Both the position numbers and the translations under genes were made by a program. The notes beneath the pieces were generated by a model, which saw nothing but the letters and a program-made list of their open reading frames with translations, was not told the DNA's origin and did no database searches. From assembly GCF_000424625.1 (NCBI RefSeq), contig NZ_AUKG01000004.1, forward strand, positions 124,001 through 188,000: DNA of 64,000 nt. Direction: 5' to 3'. How positions within the stretch are numbered: position 1 is the first letter of the stretch; the number at the start of each line of letters is the position of its first letter. Positions 1 to 8,251 of the stretch are shown here, piece after piece. Origin of the DNA: Conexibacter woesei Iso977N. GTDB lineage: Bacteria; Actinomycetota; Thermoleophilia; Solirubrobacterales; Solirubrobacteraceae.

Positions 1-297
1 CGCTGGCTCCGCGAGTTCGCCACCCTCATGGAACCCGGCTTCCTGGAGAGCATCCGCCGCTTCCGCCTCGTCGGCCCCGAGGACTACGAGCGCGACTTCT
101 CGATGCCCCGCGGCTACGCCCCCTCCTTCGCCGGCGGCCCCCTCTCAGCCCTCCTCGGCACCGACCGCGAGCTGACCCGCTACACGACCCCCATCCCCGG
201 CCTCTACCTCACCGGCTCCGGCACCTTCCCCGGCGCCGGGATCTCCGGAGCGCCCGGCCGCAACACCGCCCGCGTCGTCCTCTCCGCCCTGCGCTAG
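1..297 (+). CDS. Phytoene desaturase-like FAD oxidoreductase, C-terminal fragment
   Basis: The reading frame is open from the first base of the window, so the gene starts upstream. About 98 C-terminal residues are present. The end of the protein carries the pattern PIPGLYLTGSGTFPGAGISG followed by APGRNTARVVL, which is the typical C-terminal FAD-contacting region of the phytoene desaturase / carotenoid isomerase family. Substrate cannot be told from this fragment. It converges on the next gene, and the two share the tetranucleotide CTAG so that their TAG stops overlap. Confidence 0.8.
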   Translation, partial: RWLREFATLMEPGFLESIRRFRLVGPEDYERDFSMPRGYAPSFAGGPLSALLGTDRELTRYTTPIPGLYLTGSGTFPGAGISGAPGRNTARVVLSALR

Positions 298-749
298 GCG
301 GCCGGGAGCTGCTCCGCGAGGCGGGTCATGGCCTTCATGTTGCCTCGGCGTAGGGCGCCGCGGACCAGTGGGGACAGGAGGCGGTCGGCGAGGGGTGCGG
401 TTGTCCAGGTGTAGGTGAACGTGATGTGGGTGCCGCCGTCCGGGAGGTCGGTCAGCTCGTAGGTGCCGGAGGCCGTGCGCCTGCCGCCCGCCGAGATGTT
501 GTGCTCGACGATCCGTGATGGCGCCTCGGCGGCGACGACCTCGATCGAGACCGGCTCCTTGAGCGGGCCGAACTTCGAGTTGACGGTGGCCTTGCTGCCG
601 ATGCCGCGCGGCGGGCCGGCGTAGGACCAGTCCACGAGCATGTGGTCGGTGAACGGCTCGTGGTTGGCCATCACGTCGAGGAAGTCATACACCTCGGTGC
701 GTGGGTTGGGGACGTCCACGCTGACGGAAATGGGCTTGGGAGGGGTCAT
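294..749 (-). CDS. SRPBCC-family (polyketide cyclase/START-like) protein
   Basis: A 151-residue protein with the SRPBCC helix-grip pattern: an N-terminal strand (ISVSVDVPNPRTEVYDFLDV), mid-protein strands around GIGSKATV and EPVSIEVVAAEAP, and a C-terminal helix (NMKAMTRLAEQLP). Such proteins bind hydrophobic ligands; the ligand here is unknown. The ATG at 749 has no Shine-Dalgarno sequence. A TACCGT hexamer lies 7 bases upstream on this strand, consistent with a leaderless transcript. It is divergent from a TetR gene, and a perfect 16-base palindrome touches its start codon, so the TetR protein probably controls it. Confidence 0.8.
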   Translation of the reverse strand: MTPPKPISVSVDVPNPRTEVYDFLDVMANHEPFTDHMLVDWSYAGPPRGIGSKATVNSKFGPLKEPVSIEVVAAEAPSRIVEHNISAGGRRTASGTYELTDLPDGGTHITFTYTWTTAPLADRLLSPLVRGALRRGNMKAMTRLAEQLPAA

Positions 750-766
750 GTACCAGACGGTACACT
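749..766. promoter_or_regulatory. TetR operator and overlapping divergent promoters
   Basis: TGTACC-AGAC-GGTACA (749-764) is a perfect inverted repeat in the 23-base gap between divergent start codons. It covers the TACCGT -10-like hexamer of the SRPBCC gene and most of TACACT (761-766), the -10-like hexamer 6 bases before the GTG of the TetR gene. Binding would block both genes. Operator identity is inferred from position and symmetry. Confidence 0.65.
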
Positions 767-772
767 ACGTCC

Positions 773-1318
773 GTGCCCCGTCGCAACCCGCGCGCCGACC
801 TCCTGGAGCAGGCCATCGCCTACATCGCCGACCGCGGCATCAGCGACCTCTCGCTGCGCGAGCTGGCGGCCGCGATCGGGACCAGCCACCGCATGCTGAT
901 CCACCACTTCGGGTCCAAGGAGGCTCTGTGGGTCGAAGTGATCCGGACCGTCGAGCAGCGCCAGCGCGACGCGCTCCCGGACCTCCTCCCCGACCCCGAC
1001 GCGGACCCCGCGACCGCGATGCGCGCCTGGTGGCAGCACATCTCCGACCCCGCGCTGTGGCCGAACGAGCGCCTGTTCTTCGAGCTCTACGGCCAGGCCC
1101 TCCAGGGCCGGCCCGGCACCGAGCAGCTCCTCGACGGCATCGTCGACCACTGGCTCGACGCGATCGCCGCCACCGGCATGCCCCGCGCCCAGGCCCGCCT
1201 CGGCATCGCCGTCACCCGCGGCCTGCTCCTCGACCTCCTCGCCACCCACGACCGCGCGGGCGTCGACGCCGCGATGGAGGCCTGGATCGCCCTCAACCTC
1301 GCCGCGGGCGAGGCCTGA
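773..1318 (+). CDS. TetR-family transcriptional regulator
   Basis: 181 residues starting at GTG. The N-terminal helix-turn-helix is clear (DLSLRELAAAIGTSHRMLIHHFGSKEALW), followed by an all-helical ligand-binding domain with no recognisable signature. It lies divergent to the SRPBCC gene across a palindromic operator, the usual layout for a TetR repressor controlling itself and its neighbour. The ligand is unknown; a hydrophobic molecule handled by the SRPBCC protein is a reasonable guess. The 129 bases that follow (1319-1447) contain no gene I can support. Confidence 0.88.
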   Translation: MPRRNPRADLLEQAIAYIADRGISDLSLRELAAAIGTSHRMLIHHFGSKEALWVEVIRTVEQRQRDALPDLLPDPDADPATAMRAWWQHISDPALWPNERLFFELYGQALQGRPGTEQLLDGIVDHWLDAIAATGMPRAQARLGIAVTRGLLLDLLATHDRAGVDAAMEAWIALNLAAGEA

Positions 1319-1447
1319 GGCTCAGCCGCCGCGCCGCCACGCCCGCCAGGCGCGTAGGCCGTACTTCAGCGACTAGCCAGCAGCGCGATCCCCATCGTCA
1401 GAAAGAACCCCAGGAACGCCAGCACCCGCAGCGCCCTCGCCGCGCGG

Positions 1448-2890
1448 TCATGCGCGCGTCCGGGCCAGCGCCGCGCGCAGCGCCTCGATGCGCGCGATCG
1501 TCTCCGGCAGGCGCGGGTCGGCGGGCTCGCGCAGGCGGCGCTCGCGCTGCTCCGCGATCGCCGCGTGGACGTCGTCGAGCGAGAAGCGCACCGGCACCCG
1601 GTCGCGGACGACGAGCTCGCCGGCGACCACCACGTGCCGGACCGACCCGCCGGTCTCGCTCAGGACCAGCGCCGCCTCCAGGTCGCGCGCACCCGCCAGC
1701 CCGAACGACGCGCGGTCCAGCAGCGCGATGTCCGCGGGCGCGCCGACGGCCAGCGTCCCGAGCCCGTCCACCCCCAGCGCCCGTGCGCCCAACGACGTGG
1801 CCATCGCCAGCGCGTCGCCCGACGACACGTGCTCCTCGTCCGGCCCGCGGTGGATCAGCGTCGCCAGCCGCATCGCGAACCACATCTGCTGGTCGTCGCT
1901 CGAGGCCGCGCCGTCCGTACCCACTCCGACGGCGACGCCGCGGTCGAGCAGCTCCCGGACCCGCGCGCGCCCCGACCGCAGCCGCGTGTTCGCCGCCGGG
2001 TTGTGCACCACCACGCCGCCGGCCGCGGCGATCAAGTCAAGGTCATCGACATCGAGCCAGACGCCGTGGGCCATCGACACCTCCGGCCCGAGGACGCCCC
2101 ACTCGCTCAGCACCCGGACCCCGGAACCGCCGCCGAACCGCGCCCGGCACGCCGCGTCCTGCACCCGCGTCTCGAGGACATGCAGTTGCATCGTCGTCCC
2201 GCGCCGCCGGGCGAGGTCGGCCATCCCCACCAGCAGCTCCTCCGACGCCCACTGGATGCCCGACGCGCCGGTCAGCAGATGCAGCCGCCCGCCCTCCGCG
2301 CCGTGCCAGCGCGCCACGGCGTCGTCGGTCAGTGCGATCGCCTCGCGCGTCGGGAGCGCCGGCGCCATCTGCGGGATCAGCGGACCATCCACCCCAACAA
2401 CGCCAAGCGACCGCGCAAGGTCGGCGGTCGCGTCGTGGTCGCTGAACAGCGGCGCCATCCCGCCGCGGATGCCGGCATCGCGATACGCCCGCATCACGCC
2501 GTCGAAGCCCTCCGGCCGCAGCGGCGTCATCCCGACGTGGTCGACGACGCTCGTGCACCCGCACAGCAGCAGCTCGGCGGCGGTCGCCAGCGCGCACCAG
2601 TAGTGGTCCTCCCCGGAGTACGGCCCGGACTCGCCCATCAGCCGCGCCAGCCACGGCTCCAGCGCCAGGCCGTCGCCGAGCCCCCGCATCGGGTTCTCCG
2701 GCGAGTGCGTGTGCGCGTTGACGAGCCCCGGGACCGCGAGCAGCCCGCGGCCGTCGAGCACGTCGGCGCCGCCGGGGTGCGACGCGGCCGCCGGCGCGAT
2801 CGCCGCGACCCGCCCGTCCTCCAGCGCGACGTCCACGCCCACGCGCAGGTCGCCCGGTGTGACGAGCAGGTCGACGCCCGCCAGGATCAT
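1448..2890 (-). CDS. Amidohydrolase, TrzA/AtzB/deaminase subfamily
   Basis: 480 residues, last gene of a seven-gene minus-strand run. It is a metal-dependent amidohydrolase: HTH at residues 60-62 gives the first two metal ligands, LHVLET and VHNPAANTR supply two more histidines, and GTDGAAS gives the catalytic aspartate. The overall pattern resembles aminohydrolases such as 8-oxoguanine deaminase, SAH deaminase and AtzB, which deaminate nitrogen heterocycles. Start ATG at 2890 overlaps the P450 stop (ATGA), so the two are translationally coupled. The exact substrate cannot be assigned from sequence alone. With uraH, allC and allB nearby, a purine derivative is plausible. Confidence 0.82.
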   Translation of the reverse strand: MILAGVDLLVTPGDLRVGVDVALEDGRVAAIAPAAASHPGGADVLDGRGLLAVPGLVNAHTHSPENPMRGLGDGLALEPWLARLMGESGPYSGEDHYWCALATAAELLLCGCTSVVDHVGMTPLRPEGFDGVMRAYRDAGIRGGMAPLFSDHDATADLARSLGVVGVDGPLIPQMAPALPTREAIALTDDAVARWHGAEGGRLHLLTGASGIQWASEELLVGMADLARRRGTTMQLHVLETRVQDAACRARFGGGSGVRVLSEWGVLGPEVSMAHGVWLDVDDLDLIAAAGGVVVHNPAANTRLRSGRARVRELLDRGVAVGVGTDGAASSDDQQMWFAMRLATLIHRGPDEEHVSSGDALAMATSLGARALGVDGLGTLAVGAPADIALLDRASFGLAGARDLEAALVLSETGGSVRHVVVAGELVVRDRVPVRFSLDDVHAAIAEQRERRLREPADPRLPETIARIEALRAALARTRA

Positions 2891-4110
2891 CGCGCCACCA
2901 GCCGCACCGGCAGCGACCGGTAGGTCCGGATCATCAGCGTCGGGTGCAGCTCGCCCGGTTCGATGACCTCGATCCGCCGCCAGCGCGCCACCGCCCGGCG
3001 CAGGACCTCCCGCGCCTCCAGGCGCGCGACGTGCGCGCCGAGGCACGTGTGCACGCCGCCGCCGAAGGCCACGTGGCGATTCGGCGTGCGCGCGACGTCG
3101 AACGCGTCGGGATCGGCGAACGCGTCCGGATCGCGGTTGGCCGCCAGCACCGCGCACTGGACGACGTCACCCGCGCGCAGCTCCACCCCGTGCAACATGA
3201 AGTCCTCGACCACCACGCGCCCCATCGTCAAGGCCGGCGAGACCCACCGCAGCGTCTCCTCGACCGCGGGCCCGACCAACCCAAGGTCATCGTGAACGCG
3301 ATCCCACTGCTCCGGGAACGCGGCGAACGCCTCGACCATCCCGGACAACAACGTCTGCGTCGTCGAGGTCCCCGCGGCCAGCGCCTCCATCGCCTGCGTC
3401 AGGACGTCGTCCCAGGTCAGCGCGCCCGCACGGTGCGCGCCGCACAGCCACGACAGCAGGTCGTCGCCGGGCTCCTCCAGCCGCCGCAGCGCCAACGCCT
3501 CCAAGTACGTGCACAACCCGAGCATCGCGGCCTGCCCGCGCTCGAGGTCGCCGGGCGCGACCAGCCGCGGGTCCAGCAGGACGTCGATCGCCACCGTGTC
3601 CTCATGCAGCCAGGCCATCAACAGCTCGGCGTCCTCCTCCGGCAGGCCGAAGAGCGTCCGGAACACCATCGCGGGCAGCGGGCCGGCGACCGCCGCCACC
3701 CAGTCGACCTCCCCGGAATCCGGCAGCGCGCCGAGCAACGCGTCGGCGAAGCCGGCGACGACAGCGGTCATCGTCGCCTCCACCCGCGCCCGCGTGAACG
3801 GCCGGGTGAACGCGCCCCGCACACGCCGGTGCTCGGCGGCGGGCAGGTTGATCAACAACCCCTCCTGGAAGCGCTCCAGCGCGCTGCCCGCGCCGAACGG
3901 CCGCGCGGCGTCGTAGCCGCGCACCGCGTGCAGGTCGGTGCCCAGCAGCACCCGCTCCTTCAACAGCGCCGCGACGTCCGCATAGCGGGTGACCATCCAC
4001 CGCCCCGGCCCCAGCTCCACGAGCGGCGGCAGCGCCGCGACGACAGCGTGCAGCCGCCGCGGCAGCCCGGGATCGCCGAAGTCGATCCCGGGCGCCTCGG
4101 CGTACGTCAC
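2887..4110 (-). CDS. Cytochrome P450
   Basis: 407 residues, the usual length of a soluble bacterial class I P450. All signatures are present: I-helix AGTST (246-250), the K-helix ExxR motif EETLR (284-288), and the haem loop FGGGVHTCLG (349-358) with the proximal cysteine at 356. It needs a ferredoxin partner, and none is in the window. It overlaps the lipoprotein gene upstream and the amidohydrolase downstream by 4 bases each, so it is in the middle of an import/degradation operon. It probably hydroxylates or dealkylates the imported heterocycle. Substrate unknown. Confidence 0.92.
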   Translation of the reverse strand: MTYAEAPGIDFGDPGLPRRLHAVVAALPPLVELGPGRWMVTRYADVAALLKERVLLGTDLHAVRGYDAARPFGAGSALERFQEGLLINLPAAEHRRVRGAFTRPFTRARVEATMTAVVAGFADALLGALPDSGEVDWVAAVAGPLPAMVFRTLFGLPEEDAELLMAWLHEDTVAIDVLLDPRLVAPGDLERGQAAMLGLCTYLEALALRRLEEPGDDLLSWLCGAHRAGALTWDDVLTQAMEALAAGTSTTQTLLSGMVEAFAAFPEQWDRVHDDLGLVGPAVEETLRWVSPALTMGRVVVEDFMLHGVELRAGDVVQCAVLAANRDPDAFADPDAFDVARTPNRHVAFGGGVHTCLGAHVARLEAREVLRRAVARWRRIEVIEPGELHPTLMIRTYRSLPVRLVAR

Positions 4111-5309
4111 AACCCGATGCCCTGCTTGATGAACTCGTTCGTGAACAGGTCCGCCGGCTTCAGGCCGTCGGCGATCGTGATGTGGTTCTTCTTGTAGATC
4201 GGCGTGACGATGTCGATCATCTTCTGCACCTTGGCCTCGTCGATGTTGCCCAAGGTGTCGTCATCGCCGTTGCTGATGATCCTGTTGTCGACCTGCGCCC
4301 TGGCCGCGTAGGCCGCCAGCGCCGCCGGGTAGACCCAGCCGTTGTTGTACTCCGCGGCCGCCTTGACGATGATCCCGTTGGCCACCGTCGGGTCCTTGGC
4401 GTAGTCGGCCTGCGCCTGCTGGATGATCGGCACCAGCTTCTTCAGGCACGGCGTGTCTCTGGCCAGGTCGCCCTTGCGGACGGCTAGCGTCTCCCCGTAG
4501 TTGGGGTAGCCGGACTGCTCGATCGACAGCGTCGAGACCGGCTTCATCCATGGCTTGACCTCGTGCTCGTACTGCCACGGCTCCGCGGTGATGAAGCCCT
4601 GCTGCACGAGCTTGCCGCCGGACGACACGAACCGCGCAGGCTTGCCGTCGTAGGACGAGTCCACCTGCGACTTCTTCAGGATCCCCGCCCCCGTCAGGTA
4701 GTCCATGTACACGTTGGACTTGAAGTACAGGACCCTGGTGTCGGTCCTGCCGATGTCGGCGATCGTCCTGAAGTTGTACGTCTTGGGATCGAAGATCAGC
4801 ACCTGCGCCCAGTGCTCGCGCGGCGCCATGACCGACACGGTCGGGAGCTTCTTCGAGTTCTGGATCGACTCGTCGGTGTTGGCGTAGCCCAACATGATCG
4901 ACTTGTCCACGTACATCTGCTGGGTCGGGCTCTGGAAGCCGGTGGCCGGACCGCCCGCGCGGATCTCGACCTTCACCCCGGTGTCCCTGCCTTGGGCCAT
5001 CAGCTCGGCCGTGTAGCGCTTCTTGCCCTTGTCGTAGGTGCCGTCCGGCGAGGCGAGCGCGTACGCCTCGGAGTGGTCGGACTCCGGGTTCCAGTCGGTC
5101 TGGATCACGACCGTCGACGGGCAGACGCCCTTGAGGCTGGTGGCGCTGTCCGCCGCCGGAGCGGCGGCCGCGGCCGTCGTGGCCCCGGCCGAGGACGTGC
5201 TGCTGCCCGAGGAGTCGTCGCTGCTGCCGCAGCCGGCAGCCCCGATCGATCCGAGAGCGAGCGCCATCAGCAGCGCGGTGATGCGAGAGGACCTGGTCAT
5301 GGGCTCCAT
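4107..5309 (-). CDS. ABC importer substrate-binding lipoprotein (NMT1/SsuA-like)
   Basis: About 400 residues. The N-terminus is a lipoprotein signal: basic residues, a hydrophobic stretch, then a lipobox ending GAAGC and a Ser/Gly-rich linker. The mature part has the periplasmic-binding layout of the NMT1/THI5/SsuA family (VVIQTDWNPESDHS near the start, QQMYVDKSIMLGYANTDES, then FVSSGGKLVQQGFITAEPW), used for sulfonates, nitrate, pyrimidine precursors and similar small molecules. Two in-frame starts exist, 5309 and 5300; the second has GGAG just upstream and may be the true one. It is followed by the permease and ATPase of the same importer. Confidence 0.85.
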   Translation of the reverse strand: MEPMTRSSRITALLMALALGSIGAAGCGSSDDSSGSSTSSAGATTAAAAAPAADSATSLKGVCPSTVVIQTDWNPESDHSEAYALASPDGTYDKGKKRYTAELMAQGRDTGVKVEIRAGGPATGFQSPTQQMYVDKSIMLGYANTDESIQNSKKLPTVSVMAPREHWAQVLIFDPKTYNFRTIADIGRTDTRVLYFKSNVYMDYLTGAGILKKSQVDSSYDGKPARFVSSGGKLVQQGFITAEPWQYEHEVKPWMKPVSTLSIEQSGYPNYGETLAVRKGDLARDTPCLKKLVPIIQQAQADYAKDPTVANGIIVKAAAEYNNGWVYPAALAAYAARAQVDNRIISNGDDDTLGNIDEAKVQKMIDIVTPIYKKNHITIADGLKPADLFTNEFIKQGIGL

Positions 5310-5328
5310 TCCATGGCGTGTGTGCGTG

Positions 5329-6237
5329 TCAACGGGTGCCGCGTGTGGCCGTGTGCCAGCGGCCGACGACGCGGCGCTCCAGCCACGTGACGGCCAGGAA
5401 CACGACGATCCCCAGCAAGGACGACAAGATGACCGCCGCGTACAGCCGCTCGGACTCGAGCTCCGACGCGTAGGTGTTCATCAACACGCCGATGCCCGGC
5501 GTGCCCTGCTGGAAGAAGAAGTCGCCGACGACCGCGCCGATCACCGACGCGCCCGCGGCGATCCGCAGGCCGGTGAAGATCGCGGGCATCGCCGCCGGCA
5601 GCTGCAGCTTGAACAGGCGCGTGACCCGCCCGCCGCGGTGCAGGCTGAACAGATCATGGTGGCCTTGGTCGACCGAGAGCAGGCCGAACAACGTGTTGGT
5701 GATGATCGGGAACAGCGCGATCAGCACCACCACGAGCACGCGGCTGGAGAAGTCGTAGCCGAGCGTGAAGCCGATCAGCGGGACGATCGCCAGCACCGGG
5801 ATCGTCTGCAGCACCACCGCGTACGGGTACAGCGAGCGCTCGATCCACTTCGCCTGCGACATCGCGATCGCGGTGCCCATCCCGATGACGATCGAGAGCA
5901 CCAGCCCCACCATGGCCGCCTTCGTCGTCAGCCACAGGCCCGTGAACAGCTCGGCGCGGTTGTGGGCGTCCAGGAACGCCACGTTGACGACCGCCCACGG
6001 CGCGGGCAGCAGGAAGCGCTTGTCCTCGGCCAGGATCACCTGGCTGACGAGGATCCACGCGCCCAGCACGACCAGGAACACCAACAACGGCGGGAGGACC
6101 ACCGACATCAGCGACGCGCCGCGCGAGCGCAGCGCCAGCCGCCCGCCCGCCCCGCCCAGCGCGGTCGGCGCCAGCTCGGCCTCGGCCTGCGCGGCGGCCT
6201 CCGCCGCGTCGGTCCCGGACACCGGGAACGCACTCAT
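5329..6237 (-). CDS. ABC importer permease (SsuC/TauC type)
   Basis: 302 residues with about six membrane segments and the permease coupling motif KLQLPAAMPAIFTGLRIAAG (the EAA loop that docks on the ATPase). The N-terminal 40 residues are a soluble Ala/Glu-rich extension. It lies between the ATPase (4-base overlap at 6234-6237) and the lipoprotein (19-base gap), the classic order of nitrate/sulfonate/pyrimidine importers. Together the three genes make one importer for the substrate processed by the surrounding P450, monooxygenase and deaminases. Confidence 0.9.
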   Translation of the reverse strand: MSAFPVSGTDAAEAAAQAEAELAPTALGGAGGRLALRSRGASLMSVVLPPLLVFLVVLGAWILVSQVILAEDKRFLLPAPWAVVNVAFLDAHNRAELFTGLWLTTKAAMVGLVLSIVIGMGTAIAMSQAKWIERSLYPYAVVLQTIPVLAIVPLIGFTLGYDFSSRVLVVVLIALFPIITNTLFGLLSVDQGHHDLFSLHRGGRVTRLFKLQLPAAMPAIFTGLRIAAGASVIGAVVGDFFFQQGTPGIGVLMNTYASELESERLYAAVILSSLLGIVVFLAVTWLERRVVGRWHTATRGTR

Positions 6238-6986
6238 GCGAACGCTCCCCGCAGCGCGGCCGAGACGCGGCCGCTCAGCTCCGCGAAGGCCGGGTCGAAG
6301 CGCAGCTCGGGCCTCCGTGGGTAGGCGAACGGGACCGCGAAGTCGCCGACGATCCGTCCCGGCCGCGCGCTCATGACCAGCACGCGCGTCGACAGGAACA
6401 CGGCCTCGGCGATCGAGTGCGTGATGAACAGCCCGGCGAAGCGCTCACGCTCGAACAGCGCCAGCAGCTCGTCGTTCAACCGCTCCCGCGTGATCTCGTC
6501 CAGCGCGCCGAACGGCTCGTCGAACAGGAACGTCGAGGGCTGCAGCGTCAGCGCGCGCGCCAGCGACGCGCGCATCTTCATGCCGCCCGACAGCGACTTG
6601 GGGTACTTGTCCTCGAACCCCTTCAACCCCACCAACTCGATCGCCTGCGCCGCGGCGGCGCGGCGCTCGGCCCTGCTCATCCCCTCCAGCTCGCCGAGCA
6701 GCTCGACGTTGCCGCGCACCGTGCGCCACGGCAGCAGCGTCGCGTCCTGGAAGACGTAGCCGAGGTGGCCGTCGCCGACGCCCACCTCACCGCCGGTCGC
6801 GTCGAGCAGGCCGGCGGCGATCTTCAACAACGTGGACTTGCCGCAGCCCGACGGGCCGACGATCGAGACGAGCTCGCCGGGCGCGACGGAGAACGACGCG
6901 TCCTCGACCGCCAGCGTGCCGTCCGGGAACTCCATCCGGACGGCGTCGAAGGTCAAGGTGGTGGACATGGTTGCTGTGGGGCTCAT
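6234..6986 (-). CDS. ABC importer ATPase (SsuB/TauB type)
   Basis: 250 residues from the ATG at 6986, which overlaps the stop of the deaminase upstream (ATGA); a longer frame exists upstream but is unlikely. Walker A is GPSGCGKST, the Q-loop reads YVFQDATLLPW, the signature is LSGGMKMR, Walker B is FLFDEPFGALDE, and the switch histidine is in FITHSIAEAVFLS. The DEPFGALDE block is typical of the nitrate/sulfonate/taurine group. It energises the permease encoded immediately downstream. Confidence 0.92.
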   Translation of the reverse strand: MSPTATMSTTLTFDAVRMEFPDGTLAVEDASFSVAPGELVSIVGPSGCGKSTLLKIAAGLLDATGGEVGVGDGHLGYVFQDATLLPWRTVRGNVELLGELEGMSRAERRAAAAQAIELVGLKGFEDKYPKSLSGGMKMRASLARALTLQPSTFLFDEPFGALDEITRERLNDELLALFERERFAGLFITHSIAEAVFLSTRVLVMSARPGRIVGDFAVPFAYPRRPELRFDPAFAELSGRVSAALRGAFA

Positions 6987-8251
6987 GGCATCAGTGCTGG
7001 GACGTTGGACAGGGGCGCGAGCGCGGTGCGGACCTCGGTGCGGGCCACGCACCGCCCGCGATGGATGACGAAGCGGTGGTCGGAGCCGCGGGCCAGCGCG
7101 TCGGCCAGCGACTCGCCGCGGACGGCGAGCAGCTCGGCGGGCGCGCCGGGCACGAGCGCGACGGCGGGCAGGCCGAGCGCGGCGCGTGCGTCGCCGGACA
7201 CGCGCGTGTAGGCCTCGGCCGGCGTGAGGTGCGCGGCGGTGACCAGCAGCGCGGCGGTCTCCAGTGGGTCCGGGCGCCCGACGCAGTTGAAGGGGTCACC
7301 CACGTTGTCGGCGCCGCCCGCGACGATCGCGCCCGCGTCGAGCAGCGCCCGGACGGCGGTCAACCCGCGCGCCGGCGCCTGCGCGACGCCGCGCGACTGC
7401 AGGTACAGGTTGGTCTGCGGGCAGGTGACGACCGCGACGCCGGCGTCGGCCAGCTCGCGGGCGACGATCGCCTGCAGCGCCGGGCGCTGCGCGCCGAGCG
7501 ACACGCAGTGCGAGGCGACGGCGCCGCCCACGAACCCGCGCTCGACGACCATCCGCGCGAGGTCGCGGACCGCGAGCCTGCGCGCGTCGAGCGTCTCGTC
7601 GGAGTGCAGGTCGACCGGCGCGCCCGCCGCCTCCGCGGCGTCGAGCGCGACCGCGGTCGCGCCCACGGGGTCCGGGTCCAGGTGCGGGCAGCCGCCCGCG
7701 ACGTCGGCGCCCGCCTCGAGGGCGGCGGCCAACAACATGCGGTTGCTCTCGCCCTCCGGCCCGGTCAGCGGCGGCGAGATCAAGGCCACCAACTGCAGGT
7801 CGCACAGCCCCTGCTCGGCGAGCTCGCGCTTCAAGGCGACCAGCGCGTCCAGCCCGCGCAGCCCGATCCCCGGACCGACGTCCAGGTGCGTCCGGATCGC
7901 GGTCGCGCCCGCGGCGACGAAGCGGTGCGCGGCCTCCCGCGCGCGCCCCAGGATCTCCTCGGCGTCCAGCGACGGCCGGTAGGCGTGCCAGGCGTCGATC
8001 GCCCCGCGCAGGTCCCCGGCCGGGTTGGGCGCCGCGCCCGCCGACAGCGCCTTGTCGAGGTGCGCGTGCGGCTCGGCCGGTGCCGGCAGCACGACCATCC
8101 CGGCGCAGTCCAGGGTCGCGTCGCCGTCGCCGGGTGTCAGCGCCGCACCGACCTCCACAACAAGTCCGGAGCCCGGATCGACGCGGACGTCGACCCGGGC
8201 TCCCTCTCCGTCCACCCCATCGCGCAGGAGCAGCATGGTGGCCTCGCTCAC
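6983..8251 (-). CDS. Cytosine deaminase-like amidohydrolase
   Basis: 422 residues from a GTG at 8251 that overlaps the monooxygenase stop (GTGA); an ATG at 8236 is a possible alternative. Metal ligands follow the CodA pattern: HAH at 62-64 within EPHAHLDKAL, the LHSDE signature that separates cytosine deaminases from other amidohydrolases, ASHCVSL, and GGADNVGDPFN with the catalytic aspartate. Known relatives deaminate cytosine, isoguanine, creatinine or other cyclic amidines. It sits between the monooxygenase and the importer, so it probably acts on an imported or partly oxidised ring. Substrate unresolved. Confidence 0.85.
   Translation of the reverse strand: MSEATMLLLRDGVDGEGARVDVRVDPGSGLVVEVGAALTPGDGDATLDCAGMVVLPAPAEPHAHLDKALSAGAAPNPAGDLRGAIDAWHAYRPSLDAEEILGRAREAAHRFVAAGATAIRTHLDVGPGIGLRGLDALVALKRELAEQGLCDLQLVALISPPLTGPEGESNRMLLAAALEAGADVAGGCPHLDPDPVGATAVALDAAEAAGAPVDLHSDETLDARRLAVRDLARMVVERGFVGGAVASHCVSLGAQRPALQAIVARELADAGVAVVTCPQTNLYLQSRGVAQAPARGLTAVRALLDAGAIVAGGADNVGDPFNCVGRPDPLETAALLVTAAHLTPAEAYTRVSGDARAALGLPAVALVPGAPAELLAVRGESLADALARGSDHRFVIHRGRCVARTEVRTALAPLSNVPALMP

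Noticed and set aside
746-1249. Long minus-strand frame opposite the TetR gene
   Set aside because: Composition and codon pattern are those of a shadow in GC-rich DNA; the TetR gene on the plus strand has clear family motifs.
1366-1447. Short minus-strand frame ending in a hydrophobic helix (LAFLGFFLTMGIALLASR)
   Set aside because: Only a GTG within the helix could start it, giving about 19 residues, with no ribosome site or homologue; not enough support for a gene.
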